Assembly: GCF_027789125.1 (NCBI RefSeq)
Contig: NZ_JAQFVF010000080.1
Coordinates: 216,994 to 280,993, forward strand
From: Paenibacillus aestuarii
GTDB lineage: Bacteria; Bacillota; Bacilli; Paenibacillales; NBRC-103111
Direction: 5' to 3'
Length of the DNA stretch: 64,000 bases
Positions 55,618-64,000 of this stretch are shown here, piece after piece (the first letter of the stretch is position 1; each line of letters starts with the position of its first letter). The notes under the pieces are model-generated. The model was given only the letters and a program-made list of their open reading frames with translations, was not told the origin of the DNA and did not search any database. A program made the translations under genes and the position numbers.

Positions 55618-55658
55618 AAAAAAAAGCGAAAGACGCCCTATTTCAGTGCGTCTTTCGC
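55618..55658 (-). terminator. Strong terminator downstream of the LplABC-type operon
   Basis: GCGAAAGACGC pairs with GCGTCTTTCGC, and the minus-strand transcript continues with eight T. It lies about 340 bases past the binding-protein stop at 55994. Confidence 0.85.
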
Positions 55659-55993
55659 CTATCAAAATTATATCACAATCTCCATGTTAATAAGAAGACC
55701 TAAATTGCAGGTTCCTTCGTTCCAGACTTATTGTCTTCCAACCTTTTCAACTGTTCTATCAATAATGGAGCCGAGCCTAACACGATGATATTCCTGCGGG
55801 GCCATTTCTGTATATTCCCTAAAACGTGAGCAGCTACTTTGGGAGAGAGAGGCTAGCTCCGCTAGTTCCTTAATCGCCCAATATATCGACACAATCAGTT
55901 ACTTAGCAGAAGCACCGATTCCCCTGGGAATGTCCGGACTTCTCTATCGGACTATGCTCTATTCTATATTCTGCTTACATGAAGTCGCGAGCA
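55659..55993 (-). pseudogene. Stretch with a decayed coding fragment, family unknown
   Basis: On the minus strand, a frame ending at 55700 reads PKVAAHVLGNIQKWPRRNII and VLGSAPLLIEQLKRLEDNKS before its stop. Just upstream, another frame reads WAIKELAELASLSQ, which joins smoothly if one base shifts near 55850. It looks like the C-terminal part of a frameshifted gene (an HTH-like ELAELASLS is suggestive). Nothing else was found between the terminator and the binding-protein gene. Confidence 0.3.
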
Positions 55994-57601
55994 TTATTTC
56001 CACTCGCCTTGAATCTTGCTCGCCTGCAGCTCTTTATTGACGTCGTCAATCATTTGCTTACCGCCTTTAGCCATAAATTCCTGCACCATTTTATCCCAAT
56101 CGGAAACAGGTCTCTGGCCGATAATCATCTTGGTTGTCTCATCCGTAATGTATTTGTTAAGGTCGTCGCGCTTCTCCATCAGAGTCGGCGAGATGATGCG
56201 ATTAATTGGATTGATGTAATATTTCATATTATGCAGCATGTCGGCGAGGGCTTGATTTAATTGTTTCCCTCCCGCCGATTTTTCCGTTTTCGTGAATTGG
56301 AACAGGTCTTCGTCGTTCATCACCCAACCCCCATCTAAAATATAGGCATTAGGCGCGACGTTCGAGCGGTTTTCCGGAATCGGCTGCGCGATGCCGTCGA
56401 TCATTTTGTAGCCTTTCCCTTCTCCACCGTTCAACCAGTTAAAGTATTCATTTTTAGGATTTTTCTCTTCAAGCGGAACGTTTTTATGGAAATAATCGAT
56501 CATTTCAAGAATACGCTTTACTTTTTCCGGATCGTTTTTAAGCTTGGACGAAATCATATACATACGGTACCATCCACTACCGAGCGTAAGGCCTTGGGAG
56601 CCGTCCGTTGCCTTGAACGGAGGAATCGGTACGACTTCCGCCTTAGGGTCGTTTTGCTTGAGCGTCTCAAAGTCAATCCCGTTGCCCGTACTGAGTCCTG
56701 GCTGTTCGTACCAAATGCCGACCTTACCGGCATTAAATGCCTTAAACACGTCTTTATAGGCCAAGATAGCCCAATCCTTGTTAAGAAGACCCTGCTTCTG
56801 CAGATCGGCCAGGAATTCGATTTTTTCTTTGTTCCCTTTTGCAATGTTGCCAGGAATATACTGACCGCTGTCATTATTGTGATACCAGGTAGTGTTGCTG
56901 TAATAAGCGCCGAACGACGGATCGTAGTAAATGCCTTTTGACAGTCCAAGTCCGGTCGTGTCGTCCTTGCCGTTGCCATCCGGGTCGTTCTTCGTGAAAG
57001 CCGTAACGACCTGCTTCAGCTCGTCGTAATTGGTCGGCATTTTCAAGCCAAGCTTATCGAGCCAATCTTTGCGAATTAAAGGCTTTTTCCCGCCTTTAGG
57101 AGAGAAGTAATTCGGTATGCCATAGACCTTGCCGTCCACTTTGAGGGAGTCCCACACAAAATCCGGTACCGCTTTGGTCGATTCATACTGCTTCAAAAAC
57201 TCATCGAGAGGCAAGAATGCGCCTTGTTTCGCCCATTTCAAATAGTTTGCGTTGACCTCCTCCATGCCAATGACGTCCGGAATATCGCCCGAGGCCATCT
57301 TAACGGCAAGCTTTTCGTCATAGGTATCAAAGGGGATGAATTGCGATTTAAAATCAACGTTGAACTTTTCGTTAATCGCTTTTACGGCTTCTCCATCCGG
57401 CGGCGGAACCGGGTTTTCCCAAGTACCGTCAAACCAGTTAATGGTTAATTTTTTATTGTTGTCCGATTTGTTATCAGCTGTTTTGGAGTCAGTCGTCGTT
57501 TTCAGGCTTTCCTTCGGAATAGCTGTCTGCTCGCCTGAACAGCCTACTATGCTGCTAGTCATAGCGACCGAGAGCAGGACGGAAACGAAGTGTTTTTTCA
57601 T
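55994..57601 (-). CDS. LplA-type sugar-binding lipoprotein
   Basis: 535 residues; lipoprotein signal ending IVGC (Cys21), then a Thr/Lys/Asn-rich linker. The large binding fold has KLTINWFDGTWENPVPPPDG, GDIPDVIGMEE, IPNYFSPKGGKKPLIRKDWLDKLGLKMPTNYDELKQVVTAFTKNDPDGNGKDDTTGL (typical of this long-form family, with a calcium-like DPDGNGKDD loop). GGAGGGGGTAAAAAA precedes the ATG. It is the last gene of the operon after the two permeases; its ligand is unknown, often a pectin- or hemicellulose-derived sugar in relatives. Confidence 0.9.
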   Translation of the reverse strand: MKKHFVSVLLSVAMTSSIVGCSGEQTAIPKESLKTTTDSKTADNKSDNNKKLTINWFDGTWENPVPPPDGEAVKAINEKFNVDFKSQFIPFDTYDEKLAVKMASGDIPDVIGMEEVNANYLKWAKQGAFLPLDEFLKQYESTKAVPDFVWDSLKVDGKVYGIPNYFSPKGGKKPLIRKDWLDKLGLKMPTNYDELKQVVTAFTKNDPDGNGKDDTTGLGLSKGIYYDPSFGAYYSNTTWYHNNDSGQYIPGNIAKGNKEKIEFLADLQKQGLLNKDWAILAYKDVFKAFNAGKVGIWYEQPGLSTGNGIDFETLKQNDPKAEVVPIPPFKATDGSQGLTLGSGWYRMYMISSKLKNDPEKVKRILEMIDYFHKNVPLEEKNPKNEYFNWLNGGEGKGYKMIDGIAQPIPENRSNVAPNAYILDGGWVMNDEDLFQFTKTEKSAGGKQLNQALADMLHNMKYYINPINRIISPTLMEKRDDLNKYITDETTKMIIGQRPVSDWDKMVQEFMAKGGKQMIDDVNKELQASKIQGEWK

Positions 57602-57675
57602 TTTTTTACCCCCTCCTTAAAATAAGCATCTCTTAAATTGCATATCAAGTAAAGCGTTAACGAGACTCTAGACGT

Positions 57676-58560
57676 TTAGCCTTTCACCGAACCAAGCATC
57701 ACCCCTTTTGCGAAGTGCTTTTGCAGTAACGGATATACGACCAATATCGGGATCGTTGCGAGTAAGATTGCCGCCATTCCGATCGTCTCAGCAGGAGGAG
57801 CACTTTGCGCCAACGCAGCTTGCTGGCCGTCAGACAGCGAATCGAGCTTTTGACTTAAGATGACGATTTGCCGCAAGATGACTTGTACGGTCCATTTGGC
57901 CGGATCGCTGATATAAATAAGTGCATTGAAATACGTGTTCCAGTTACTGACGGCATAAAAGAGGCCAAATGCCGCCAGTGCCGGCTTCGAAAGCGGAAGA
58001 ATGATCCGAGTGTAAATTTGCAAATCGTTGGCGCCATCAATGACGGAGGCTTCTGTTAATTCCTTCGGTATACTAAGAAAAAACTGCCGCATGACGATGA
58101 GATTGAATGAATTGATCGCACTGGGGATGATGAGCGCCCAGTAGCTGTCGAGAAGATGCGTCGCTTTGACGACCATGTAGGTTGGAATAATCCCGGCACC
58201 GAAGACGAACGTAAACAGTACGAGAAACAAATATACCCTTTGGCCAAGAATGTTTCGAGAAAGCGCATACGCCATCATAGAAGTGAGTAGCAGGCTGAAT
58301 AACGTGCCCGCCACCGTGACAAAGGCAGTAACGCCGATGGAGCGTGTGAACGCTTTGGAGTTAAAAATAAACCGGTATGCGTCGAGCACGGGGCGAGCCG
58401 GCAACAGAACGATGTCCTTTGCCACATACTCCGAGTAGGAAGTGAACGAAATACTAATCATGTAATAAAACGGGAACAGCATGATGAGTCCGACGACAGT
58501 GAGCGCCACAACATTCAGCACGTTTAACGTTTTTTCCGCAAATGACCTTTGTTTGATCAA
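57676..58560 (-). CDS. LplC-type carbohydrate ABC permease
   Basis: 294 residues from a TTG at 58560 (GGAGG 8 bases upstream); the GTG at 58569 lies within the ribosome binding site. Six helices with the EAA loop KELTEASVIDGANDLQIYTRIILPLSKPALAAF, and the C-terminus KHFAKGVMLGSVKG typical of this family. It pairs with the permease gene 33 bases upstream. Confidence 0.9.
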   Translation of the reverse strand: MIKQRSFAEKTLNVLNVVALTVVGLIMLFPFYYMISISFTSYSEYVAKDIVLLPARPVLDAYRFIFNSKAFTRSIGVTAFVTVAGTLFSLLLTSMMAYALSRNILGQRVYLFLVLFTFVFGAGIIPTYMVVKATHLLDSYWALIIPSAINSFNLIVMRQFFLSIPKELTEASVIDGANDLQIYTRIILPLSKPALAAFGLFYAVSNWNTYFNALIYISDPAKWTVQVILRQIVILSQKLDSLSDGQQAALAQSAPPAETIGMAAILLATIPILVVYPLLQKHFAKGVMLGSVKG

Positions 58561-58593
58561 GAATTGCACCTCCGCTTGTGAAAGATCCTCCGG

Positions 58594-59562
58594 CTAGAAA
58601 ACGCCTTCTTCACCGAACTTCTTGGCCAGCTTGTTGGCGCTGATGATCAATATGAAGCCTACGAGGGATTTGAACAACCCGACGGCCGTTGCAAAACTGA
58701 AATCCGATTTTTCGATACCTTTGAAGTATACAAACGTATCCAAAACGTTACCGATCTCCATATTCAACGAATTGAGCATCAGGAAAATCTGTTCGAAGCC
58801 GACATCAAGCACACTGCCAAGCCGCAAAATAAGAAGAATGATAATCGTACTACGAATCGCAGGTAAGGTTATATGCCAAATTTGCTTCCATCTGCCGGCT
58901 CCGTCAACGATGGCCGCCTCGTACAAGCTCGGATCAACTCCCGACAAGGCAGCTAGAAAAATGATGGTTCCCCATCCTGTTTCCTTCCAGATAACCTCTA
59001 GTACGATGAGCGGCATAAACCATCCCGGCTCCGTCAGAAAAGAAACCTGATCCATACCGAATACGAGATATAGAAGCTTATTAACGATCCCTTCCGACTT
59101 CAGAAACACAGTTACGATGCCGACGACAACAACCCATGATAAGAAATGCGGCAAGTAGACCAGGGATTGAATAAGTCGCTTATACCGCTCGCTTCGTAGT
59201 TCGTTCAGCATGAGCGAGAGCACAATCGACATTGGGAATGCAAAAACAATTTGTAAGAACGATAAGTACAGCGTGTTCCAAATGACGCGAATCACTTCCT
59301 GGTCTTCGAAAATCTTTTTGAAATGCTTAAGCCCGACCCAATCGCTGTGCAAAAAGCCTTGAAATGCGCTGAAGTCTTGAAAGGCGATCACATTGCCGGC
59401 CATTGGAATGTAGCGGTAAACAATAAAGTACATAAGTCCCGGCAAAAGCAACAAATATAAATAACGCTCTTTCCGCAATCGGGTTAACACTGCATTTTTT
59501 GCTTTCATTTTGTGGATGGCAACGGTGTTCATATGGATATTGGCATCCGAGTTCGTGTCCAT
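58594..59562 (-). CDS. LplB-type carbohydrate ABC permease
   Basis: 322 residues with an N-terminal cytoplasmic extension, six helices and the EAA loop LYEAAIVDGAGRWKQIWHITLPAIRSTIII. RYLYLLLLPGLMYFIVYRYIPM near the N-terminus is typical of the LplB/YteP group. AAGGAGGGGAATGCAGA precedes the ATG. It is the first gene of the operon and is divergent from the AraC regulator at 59743. Confidence 0.92.
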   Translation of the reverse strand: MDTNSDANIHMNTVAIHKMKAKNAVLTRLRKERYLYLLLLPGLMYFIVYRYIPMAGNVIAFQDFSAFQGFLHSDWVGLKHFKKIFEDQEVIRVIWNTLYLSFLQIVFAFPMSIVLSLMLNELRSERYKRLIQSLVYLPHFLSWVVVVGIVTVFLKSEGIVNKLLYLVFGMDQVSFLTEPGWFMPLIVLEVIWKETGWGTIIFLAALSGVDPSLYEAAIVDGAGRWKQIWHITLPAIRSTIIILLILRLGSVLDVGFEQIFLMLNSLNMEIGNVLDTFVYFKGIEKSDFSFATAVGLFKSLVGFILIISANKLAKKFGEEGVF

Positions 59563-59742
59563 TCTGCATTCCCCTCCTTAATTGCAGTATTGATTTCTGT
59601 CTGTCATGCTATTATCGTATAAGAAACGAATGCTGACTGAATATCGAAATATTTACCACGAATGAGACATTTCTCAGGTTTTTTCGTAAATATGTACCAT
59701 TTTCGAAAAAGTGTCTATCCAGATATAAGGGGAGGCGGCTCG

Positions 59743-61998
59743 GTGCGCAGCATTTTACAGATGAAACTCAACACGCGATCCATACTTTTTAAGCTGCTGG
59801 TTAGCTTTTGGACGATTATTTTGCTATTCGTTTCGTTTCATATCGTTTCGCTGATCATGTACCGCAACAATATTCACGATGAAATCATAAAGTACAACGA
59901 TGCCAATTTGACGTATACCACAAATGGATTTGAGCAATATTTTGAACTGCTTAACAGCGTGCTTTTAAGCATGTACACAGGCGATAACCTTGAAAAGCTA
60001 AATCACCCCTCCATTGATTATGTGGCTGCTGGCCAAGTCATAAACGACTTACAGCATACGACCGCCAATTCACAGCTTTATTTAAATAATTTGTTCGTTT
60101 ATGATGCCAAGCTGTCACTCGTTTTAGAAAAAAACAGAGGGAGTAGCAATCCGGAAACGATGTTTTCCGAGCATTATGTGAATCCGCGATATACATATGA
60201 ATTCTGGAAACGGGAGTTTGCGGAGCCATTTACTTACAAACTTTATCCCTCAGCTACCTTTACAGAGTCATCGGGTACCGCGTATAGTTCGCAGTCGGAT
60301 CTTGTTATTCCCTATATGGTCAAAAGTCCGGTCTACCCCGACTTCATCATGCTTGCTTTTATTGATTTCACTAAGCTATACAAGGCCTATCATCAATCGA
60401 TTAACGAAAACTTTTATATGATAAGTCCCCAAGGGCAGACGCTGTTTTCTTCCGATCAGACTGGCAAGCACGAGCTTCCTGCTTTAGATCCAGGGAAAAA
60501 ATGGGTGAAGTATAACGGGAACTACTATTTTTATAAAAAAGGGACGGTCACCGGGTTGACGTATGTCAACATCGTGTCGGATGGCAGTATCAGCGCCCAG
60601 CTTTTCCGGCAAAGCTTAACTCTGCTTCTATTGCTCGTTATTTCGATTATCGTCAGTGTGACGGTTTCGGTGTTCTCAAGCTTGCGTTTCAACAATCCGG
60701 TGAAAAAGATCGTAGAGTCCATCCGCCATCTAAATGAGAAGAAGGAGCTCGGTGGAAAACCGGTCAATGAACTTGAGTTGATCAGTGAAAATATTGGGCG
60801 GATGATGAAACTGAACCGGGATACACTCACGGATCTGGAGGAAAAAAAGAGTCTGCTTCGCTACTATTCGCTGATGAATCGGTTAAAACGCATTCGCAGC
60901 GGCTTTCAGGAGACACTGCAACCTGAGATGGAGCGGAAATATCGGTTCGTACTGTTCCAATTGACGTTTAAGATGCAATTTTGGGAGGAAATGCAGGGTG
61001 ATGAAGAACGGGCGACTTATTTTTTCCGGGAGTTCGTCAACCAGGCTATGGGTCTGGACATCAAGGATTCGCAGACGTTTCAGATTGAGGCGAACCAAAT
61101 CTTATCGATTCTTTATCCGGAAGACGAAGATGAGCGATGGCTCGACGTGCTCCATAAGATCAAAAGCGTACTGGACGCTGATAGCCACTACTGTTTTTTC
61201 ACGATTGCCGTCAGCTCAATGTACGAGCATTCTTCGCAAATGACTGCTTGCTACGAGGAAACGCTTGCGATGATCAAACAGCGGCCGTTTGATGACAAGA
61301 CACACATTCTGCTGGGCTCCGAAGTTGTGGAAGAACCTTTCCTGCTACCCGCCTCCTTGGAGCAGGAGCTTCAGACGAACCTGCAGGTAGGCAGCGATGC
61401 GCAGGTGCTGCATTCGCTGCTTCGCACGGTGAGGCACATGAAGAAAAAAAGCTTCAGCACCATGCGATTTCATCGCTTTGCCGAAGAAATCGCAGACAGA
61501 GTCATCAGGGTATTGCACGGCCTGCAGCTTGAGACAAGGATCATATCTGCTATGTTAGGCTCGATACCGCACATTCACACGCTCTGTGAGATCGAGCAGT
61601 TTTTTGAGAAGCTGATCAGCGAGGCGTGCCGACAAGTTCGGATGAAAAATGAGGAGCACGATCCGATCGTCCATTTCGTCATGAGCTACATGCAGGCACA
61701 TTACGCCGAAGACATTACGCTTGATCACGTAGCAAGCAAGCTGAACATAACCGGTGGGTATTTGTCCACATATTTCAAAGAAAAGACGGGGACGAATTTC
61801 GTCGACTACGTCAACGAATTCCGAGTCAAACTAGCGACGGATCTGCTGCTAAAACAGGAGCTGAAGATCCAGGATGTTGCGACTGCGGTCGGTTACCAGA
61901 CGATGAGATCCTTTAACCGCACATTTAAGAACCTTACCGGAGTTACACCGAGCGAGTATAGGAAAAGTCGAGCCCTAGAGAGTGAATCGGTAAGTTAA
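59743..61998 (+). CDS. Membrane-bound AraC-family regulator with extracellular sensor
   Basis: 751 residues from the GTG at 59743, chosen because GGGGAGGCGGCTCG precedes it; the frame is open further upstream without a binding site. Helix 1 is at about 20-42 (LLVSFWTIILLFVSFHIVSLIMY), an extracellular region of about 240 residues follows, then helix 2 (LTLLLLLVISIIVSVTVSVFSSL), a HAMP-like stretch, a degenerate cyclase-like region, and an AraC HTH at about 650-745 (LDHVASKLNITGGYLSTYFKE; IQDVATAVGYQTMRSFNRTFKNLTGVTPSEYR). It is intact, unlike its paralogue at 19077-21346, and should activate the divergent LplABC operon in response to an outside sugar. Confidence 0.9.
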   Translation: MRSILQMKLNTRSILFKLLVSFWTIILLFVSFHIVSLIMYRNNIHDEIIKYNDANLTYTTNGFEQYFELLNSVLLSMYTGDNLEKLNHPSIDYVAAGQVINDLQHTTANSQLYLNNLFVYDAKLSLVLEKNRGSSNPETMFSEHYVNPRYTYEFWKREFAEPFTYKLYPSATFTESSGTAYSSQSDLVIPYMVKSPVYPDFIMLAFIDFTKLYKAYHQSINENFYMISPQGQTLFSSDQTGKHELPALDPGKKWVKYNGNYYFYKKGTVTGLTYVNIVSDGSISAQLFRQSLTLLLLLVISIIVSVTVSVFSSLRFNNPVKKIVESIRHLNEKKELGGKPVNELELISENIGRMMKLNRDTLTDLEEKKSLLRYYSLMNRLKRIRSGFQETLQPEMERKYRFVLFQLTFKMQFWEEMQGDEERATYFFREFVNQAMGLDIKDSQTFQIEANQILSILYPEDEDERWLDVLHKIKSVLDADSHYCFFTIAVSSMYEHSSQMTACYEETLAMIKQRPFDDKTHILLGSEVVEEPFLLPASLEQELQTNLQVGSDAQVLHSLLRTVRHMKKKSFSTMRFHRFAEEIADRVIRVLHGLQLETRIISAMLGSIPHIHTLCEIEQFFEKLISEACRQVRMKNEEHDPIVHFVMSYMQAHYAEDITLDHVASKLNITGGYLSTYFKEKTGTNFVDYVNEFRVKLATDLLLKQELKIQDVATAVGYQTMRSFNRTFKNLTGVTPSEYRKSRALESESVS

Positions 61999-62067
61999 AT
62001 GCATTGAAAATCAAACAACGCTGTATAGACATTATCTATCACGCGGCTAACCAAGAAACAATCAATG

Positions 62068-62105
62068 AAAAAGAACCTTCCAACATTTGGTGGAAGGTTC
62101 TTTTT
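62068..62105 (+). terminator. Strong bidirectional terminator after the AraC regulator
   Basis: AAAAAGAACCTTCCA pairs perfectly with TGGAAGGTTCTTTTT around an 8-base loop, 70 bases after the stop at 61998. The T-run at the 3' arm on either strand makes it work in both directions. Confidence 0.9.
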
Positions 62106-62540
62106 ATGAGGAATTATAAAAGTCATGTCAGTTGGATCTTATTTTGAAACGATTTTCTAAATGCATACCTGCGCAGGTACGCCTTTAAATTTCTTTTAGT
62201 AAGATTTTCTTAACTATGTTGGTGAATTTTTGACACTTTTTTATCCCCTTTACTTAAACAAGTCGTTAGTAAAATTGTGATCGCTATTTCAATCCACAAA
62301 CCATATTAAAGAAAAGAAATGTGACCCTAAATATGTATGGTTCTGCTTCTGTGGAGAACATATCATATTTAATTTCTCCTTCTGAAATCTGTGCAACTTC
62401 TTGTCTTACGAAAAGGACAAAAAGTTGTATCCATAAAAATAAAAAAAAAGAGAAACAATCATTAAGCGAGCGCATTTGTTGCCATACGGGATTGTCATTA
62501 TCCTGCCCGTTAGCCAATCATGCAGCGCGCGAAACAGCGC
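62106..62540. other. AT-rich intergenic region before the IS110 element
   Basis: About 430 bases without a convincing gene. A minus-strand frame (62284-62517) exists but has a long poly-purine tract and no binding site. The left end of the IS110 element probably lies near the end of this stretch, after GCGAAACAGCGCTGCAT. Confidence 0.4.
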
Positions 62541-62770
62541 TGCATCACAGAGGATGAAAATGAAATCAAAAAGCCGTCAATACTGCTACTACGGCTGGGA
62601 GAAGAAGGTCGATGAACTATGGTGCGGTAGAGCCCATCCGTTAGTCTGACTCCGACGACCACGGTGCATCACAGAATGTCGCTCCCTCTTGGGAAGCACT
62701 CATGGTAGATTAATCCTATTTTGGTTGTTGCACCAGCTCCAATTTTAGTGCCGTAGGAAGGATGCTTTCA
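62541..62770 (+). ncRNA. Candidate bridge-RNA region in the IS110 5' leader
   Basis: 230 bases without an open frame precede the transposase. TGCATCACAGA occurs twice (62541-62551 and 62665-62675), and AGCCGT (62572) pairs with ACGGCT (62591) around a 13-base loop. IS110-group elements are known to encode a structured bridge RNA in this position that guides target and donor choice. The RNA boundaries and guide loops cannot be set by eye. Confidence 0.35.
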
Positions 62771-63988
62771 ATGGAAATTCTCATTGAACGCGCATGTGGT
62801 TTGGATGTTCATAAAGACTCCATTACAGCATGTGTAATGACACCAGAAGGAAAGGAGATTTGTACGTTTTCTACTAAAACAGTCTTTTTGTTGCAATTAA
62901 TCGACTGGATTAAAAAACATGGATGTACTCATGTTGCTATGGAAAGCACAGGAGTCTTTTGGAAGCCAATTGTTAACCTGCTAGAAGCTGAGGATATCGA
63001 GTTTTTAGTCGTAAATGCCCAACATATGAAGGCACTACCAGGACGTAAAACAGATGTCAAAGATGCTGAATGGATCGCCCAACTTCTACGCCATGGACTT
63101 CTAAAAGCTAGCTTCGTTCCAAACCGCGATCAACGAGAACTTCGAGAGTTAGTCCGTTATCGCCGAAGCATTATTGAAGAACGGGCCAGACAGCACAATC
63201 GAATACAAAAGGTTCTAGAAGGAGCAAACATTAAACTCGGCTCTGTTGTTTCCGATATTATGGGCGTTTCCTCTAAGGATATGCTTCGCGCTATTGCAGA
63301 AGGTGAAGATGATCCTGAGAAATTGGCAAACTTCGCTCAACGAACACTGAAAAAGAAGAAAGCAGAACTTGAGCTAGCTCTTCGAGGTTACGTAAACCCC
63401 CATCAGCGTTTAATGATCAAGACAATTCTAACTCATATTGACTTTCTGTCCGAACAAATTGAAATGTTAGATCAAGAAATTGCAAACAGGGTTAGTTCGT
63501 ATCAAGAAGACGTAGAACGCTTGGACTCCATACCTGGAATTGCCCCTCGGATGGCGGAACAGATTCTAGCTGAACTCGGAACAAACATAGAGAAACAGTT
63601 TCCTAGTGCGGCTCACTTATGTTCTTGGGCTGCATTAGTGCCTGGACATAATGAGAGCGCCGGCAAACGAAAGTCTTCCAAAGGCAAAAAAGGAAACAAA
63701 TATTTAAAATCTGCTTTAACAGAAGCAGCGCATTCGGTAGGTGCATCCAAAAACTATCTTGGTGCAATGTATAGGCGAACTTTAGCACGAAAAGGCAGAA
63801 AAAGAGCTGCTATTGTTGTGGCCCATGCCATGCTAAGAATCGCTTATTATTTATTGACAAGAAAAGAAATGTATGTTGATCTAGGTGAAGATTACTTTGA
63901 CAAACAGAAACTCGGAGCAATTGTACGGAATTCAGTTCGAAGGCTTGAGAGCTTAGGTTATAACGTTTCGATTTCGGAAGTCTCCTGA
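62771..63988 (+). CDS. IS110-family transposase (recombinase)
   Basis: 405 residues from the ATG at 62771 (AGGAAGG nine bases upstream; the ATG at 62762 directly abuts that site). The N-terminal DEDD domain shows ACGLDVHKDSI with the first Asp, MESTGVFW with the Glu, and TDVKDAEWIAQLLRHGLL with the last Asps. A coiled-coil linker follows (about 200-250), then the Tnp_IS116 domain (LDSIPGIAPRMAEQILAELG; CSWAALVPGHNESAGKRKSSKGKKGNKYLK with the active-site Ser). The frame is intact and of normal length. It differs in sequence from the two IS110 fragments at 51-52 kb. The right end would be just at or beyond the window edge. Confidence 0.93.
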   Translation: MEILIERACGLDVHKDSITACVMTPEGKEICTFSTKTVFLLQLIDWIKKHGCTHVAMESTGVFWKPIVNLLEAEDIEFLVVNAQHMKALPGRKTDVKDAEWIAQLLRHGLLKASFVPNRDQRELRELVRYRRSIIEERARQHNRIQKVLEGANIKLGSVVSDIMGVSSKDMLRAIAEGEDDPEKLANFAQRTLKKKKAELELALRGYVNPHQRLMIKTILTHIDFLSEQIEMLDQEIANRVSSYQEDVERLDSIPGIAPRMAEQILAELGTNIEKQFPSAAHLCSWAALVPGHNESAGKRKSSKGKKGNKYLKSALTEAAHSVGASKNYLGAMYRRTLARKGRKRAAIVVAHAMLRIAYYLLTRKEMYVDLGEDYFDKQKLGAIVRNSVRRLESLGYNVSISEVS

Positions 63989-64000
63989 TCCCCCCATTTC

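Noticed and set aside
62284..62517. Minus-strand frame of 77 codons before the IS110 element
   Set aside because: Contains a long poly-purine tract, lacks a ribosome binding site and resembles no known protein.

Overview
The window looks like chromosomal DNA of an endospore-forming Firmicute of the Paenibacillaceae (Paenibacillus/Cohnella type). This is inferred from an intact sigma-K gene, a spore germinant-receptor operon, YesM/YesN-type two-component pairs, Lpl-type sugar ABC transporters, strong AGGAGG-type ribosome binding sites and many AraC-type regulators. No rRNA, tRNA or CRISPR array was seen.

Layout. (1) 1-13.3 kb, minus strand: a beta-galactan utilisation cluster transcribed as permease, permease, GH42 beta-galactosidase, YesM sensor kinase, small ORF, YesN regulator (broken by an in-frame TAG), sugar-binding lipoprotein, then a very large secreted enzyme that joins GH30, ricin-type lectin, GH59 and Big_2 domains and runs off the left edge. 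(2) 13.4-21.4 kb, minus: a degenerate ROK protein, an M20 peptidase, a YfcC-type carrier, an HTH-only AraC protein, a dipeptide-type binding lipoprotein without permeases, and a membrane AraC regulator split by a frameshift. (3) 21.7-26.2 kb: deoB, divergent from a Crp/Fnr-type regulator, deoD and an MFS transporter, with three operator-like palindromes at exact 23-bp spacing before deoD. (4) 26.2-32.3 kb, minus: a germinant-receptor operon in the order A-B-C-B-C. (5) 32.3-37.7 kb, minus: an orphan YesN-like regulator that has lost its phosphorylation site, deoC, and a GntR-BrnQ-PuuD-like unit with a 32-bp palindrome before gntR. (6) 38-45 kb: a dicarboxylate/glutamate symporter, aspartase and PEP carboxykinase operon, divergent from a GlnK/GlnL-type two-component pair; together these form an aspartate/glutamate to fumarate to PEP route. 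(7) 45-49 kb: a group II intron 3' remnant, a Gfo/Idh oxidoreductase, a decayed AraC gene and a GH35 beta-galactosidase. (8) 49-56 kb: sigK, small unknown genes, two IS110 fragments arranged tail-to-head, a PAS histidine kinase, a cluster of ATGTTTGTGTCG repeats and a DinB-family protein. (9) 56-62 kb: an LplABC-type sugar ABC transporter divergent from an intact membrane AraC regulator. (10) 62.5-64 kb: an apparently intact IS110-family transposase with a long 5' non-coding leader that may encode a bridge RNA.

The most distinctive features are the chimeric GH30-GH59 enzyme in its galactan cluster, the number of AraC/YesN regulators disabled in different ways (nonsense, frameshift, deleted phospho-Asp, loss of N-terminus), the regularly spaced deo operators, and the circularly permuted IS110 remnant. 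All reading was by eye; no database search was run.
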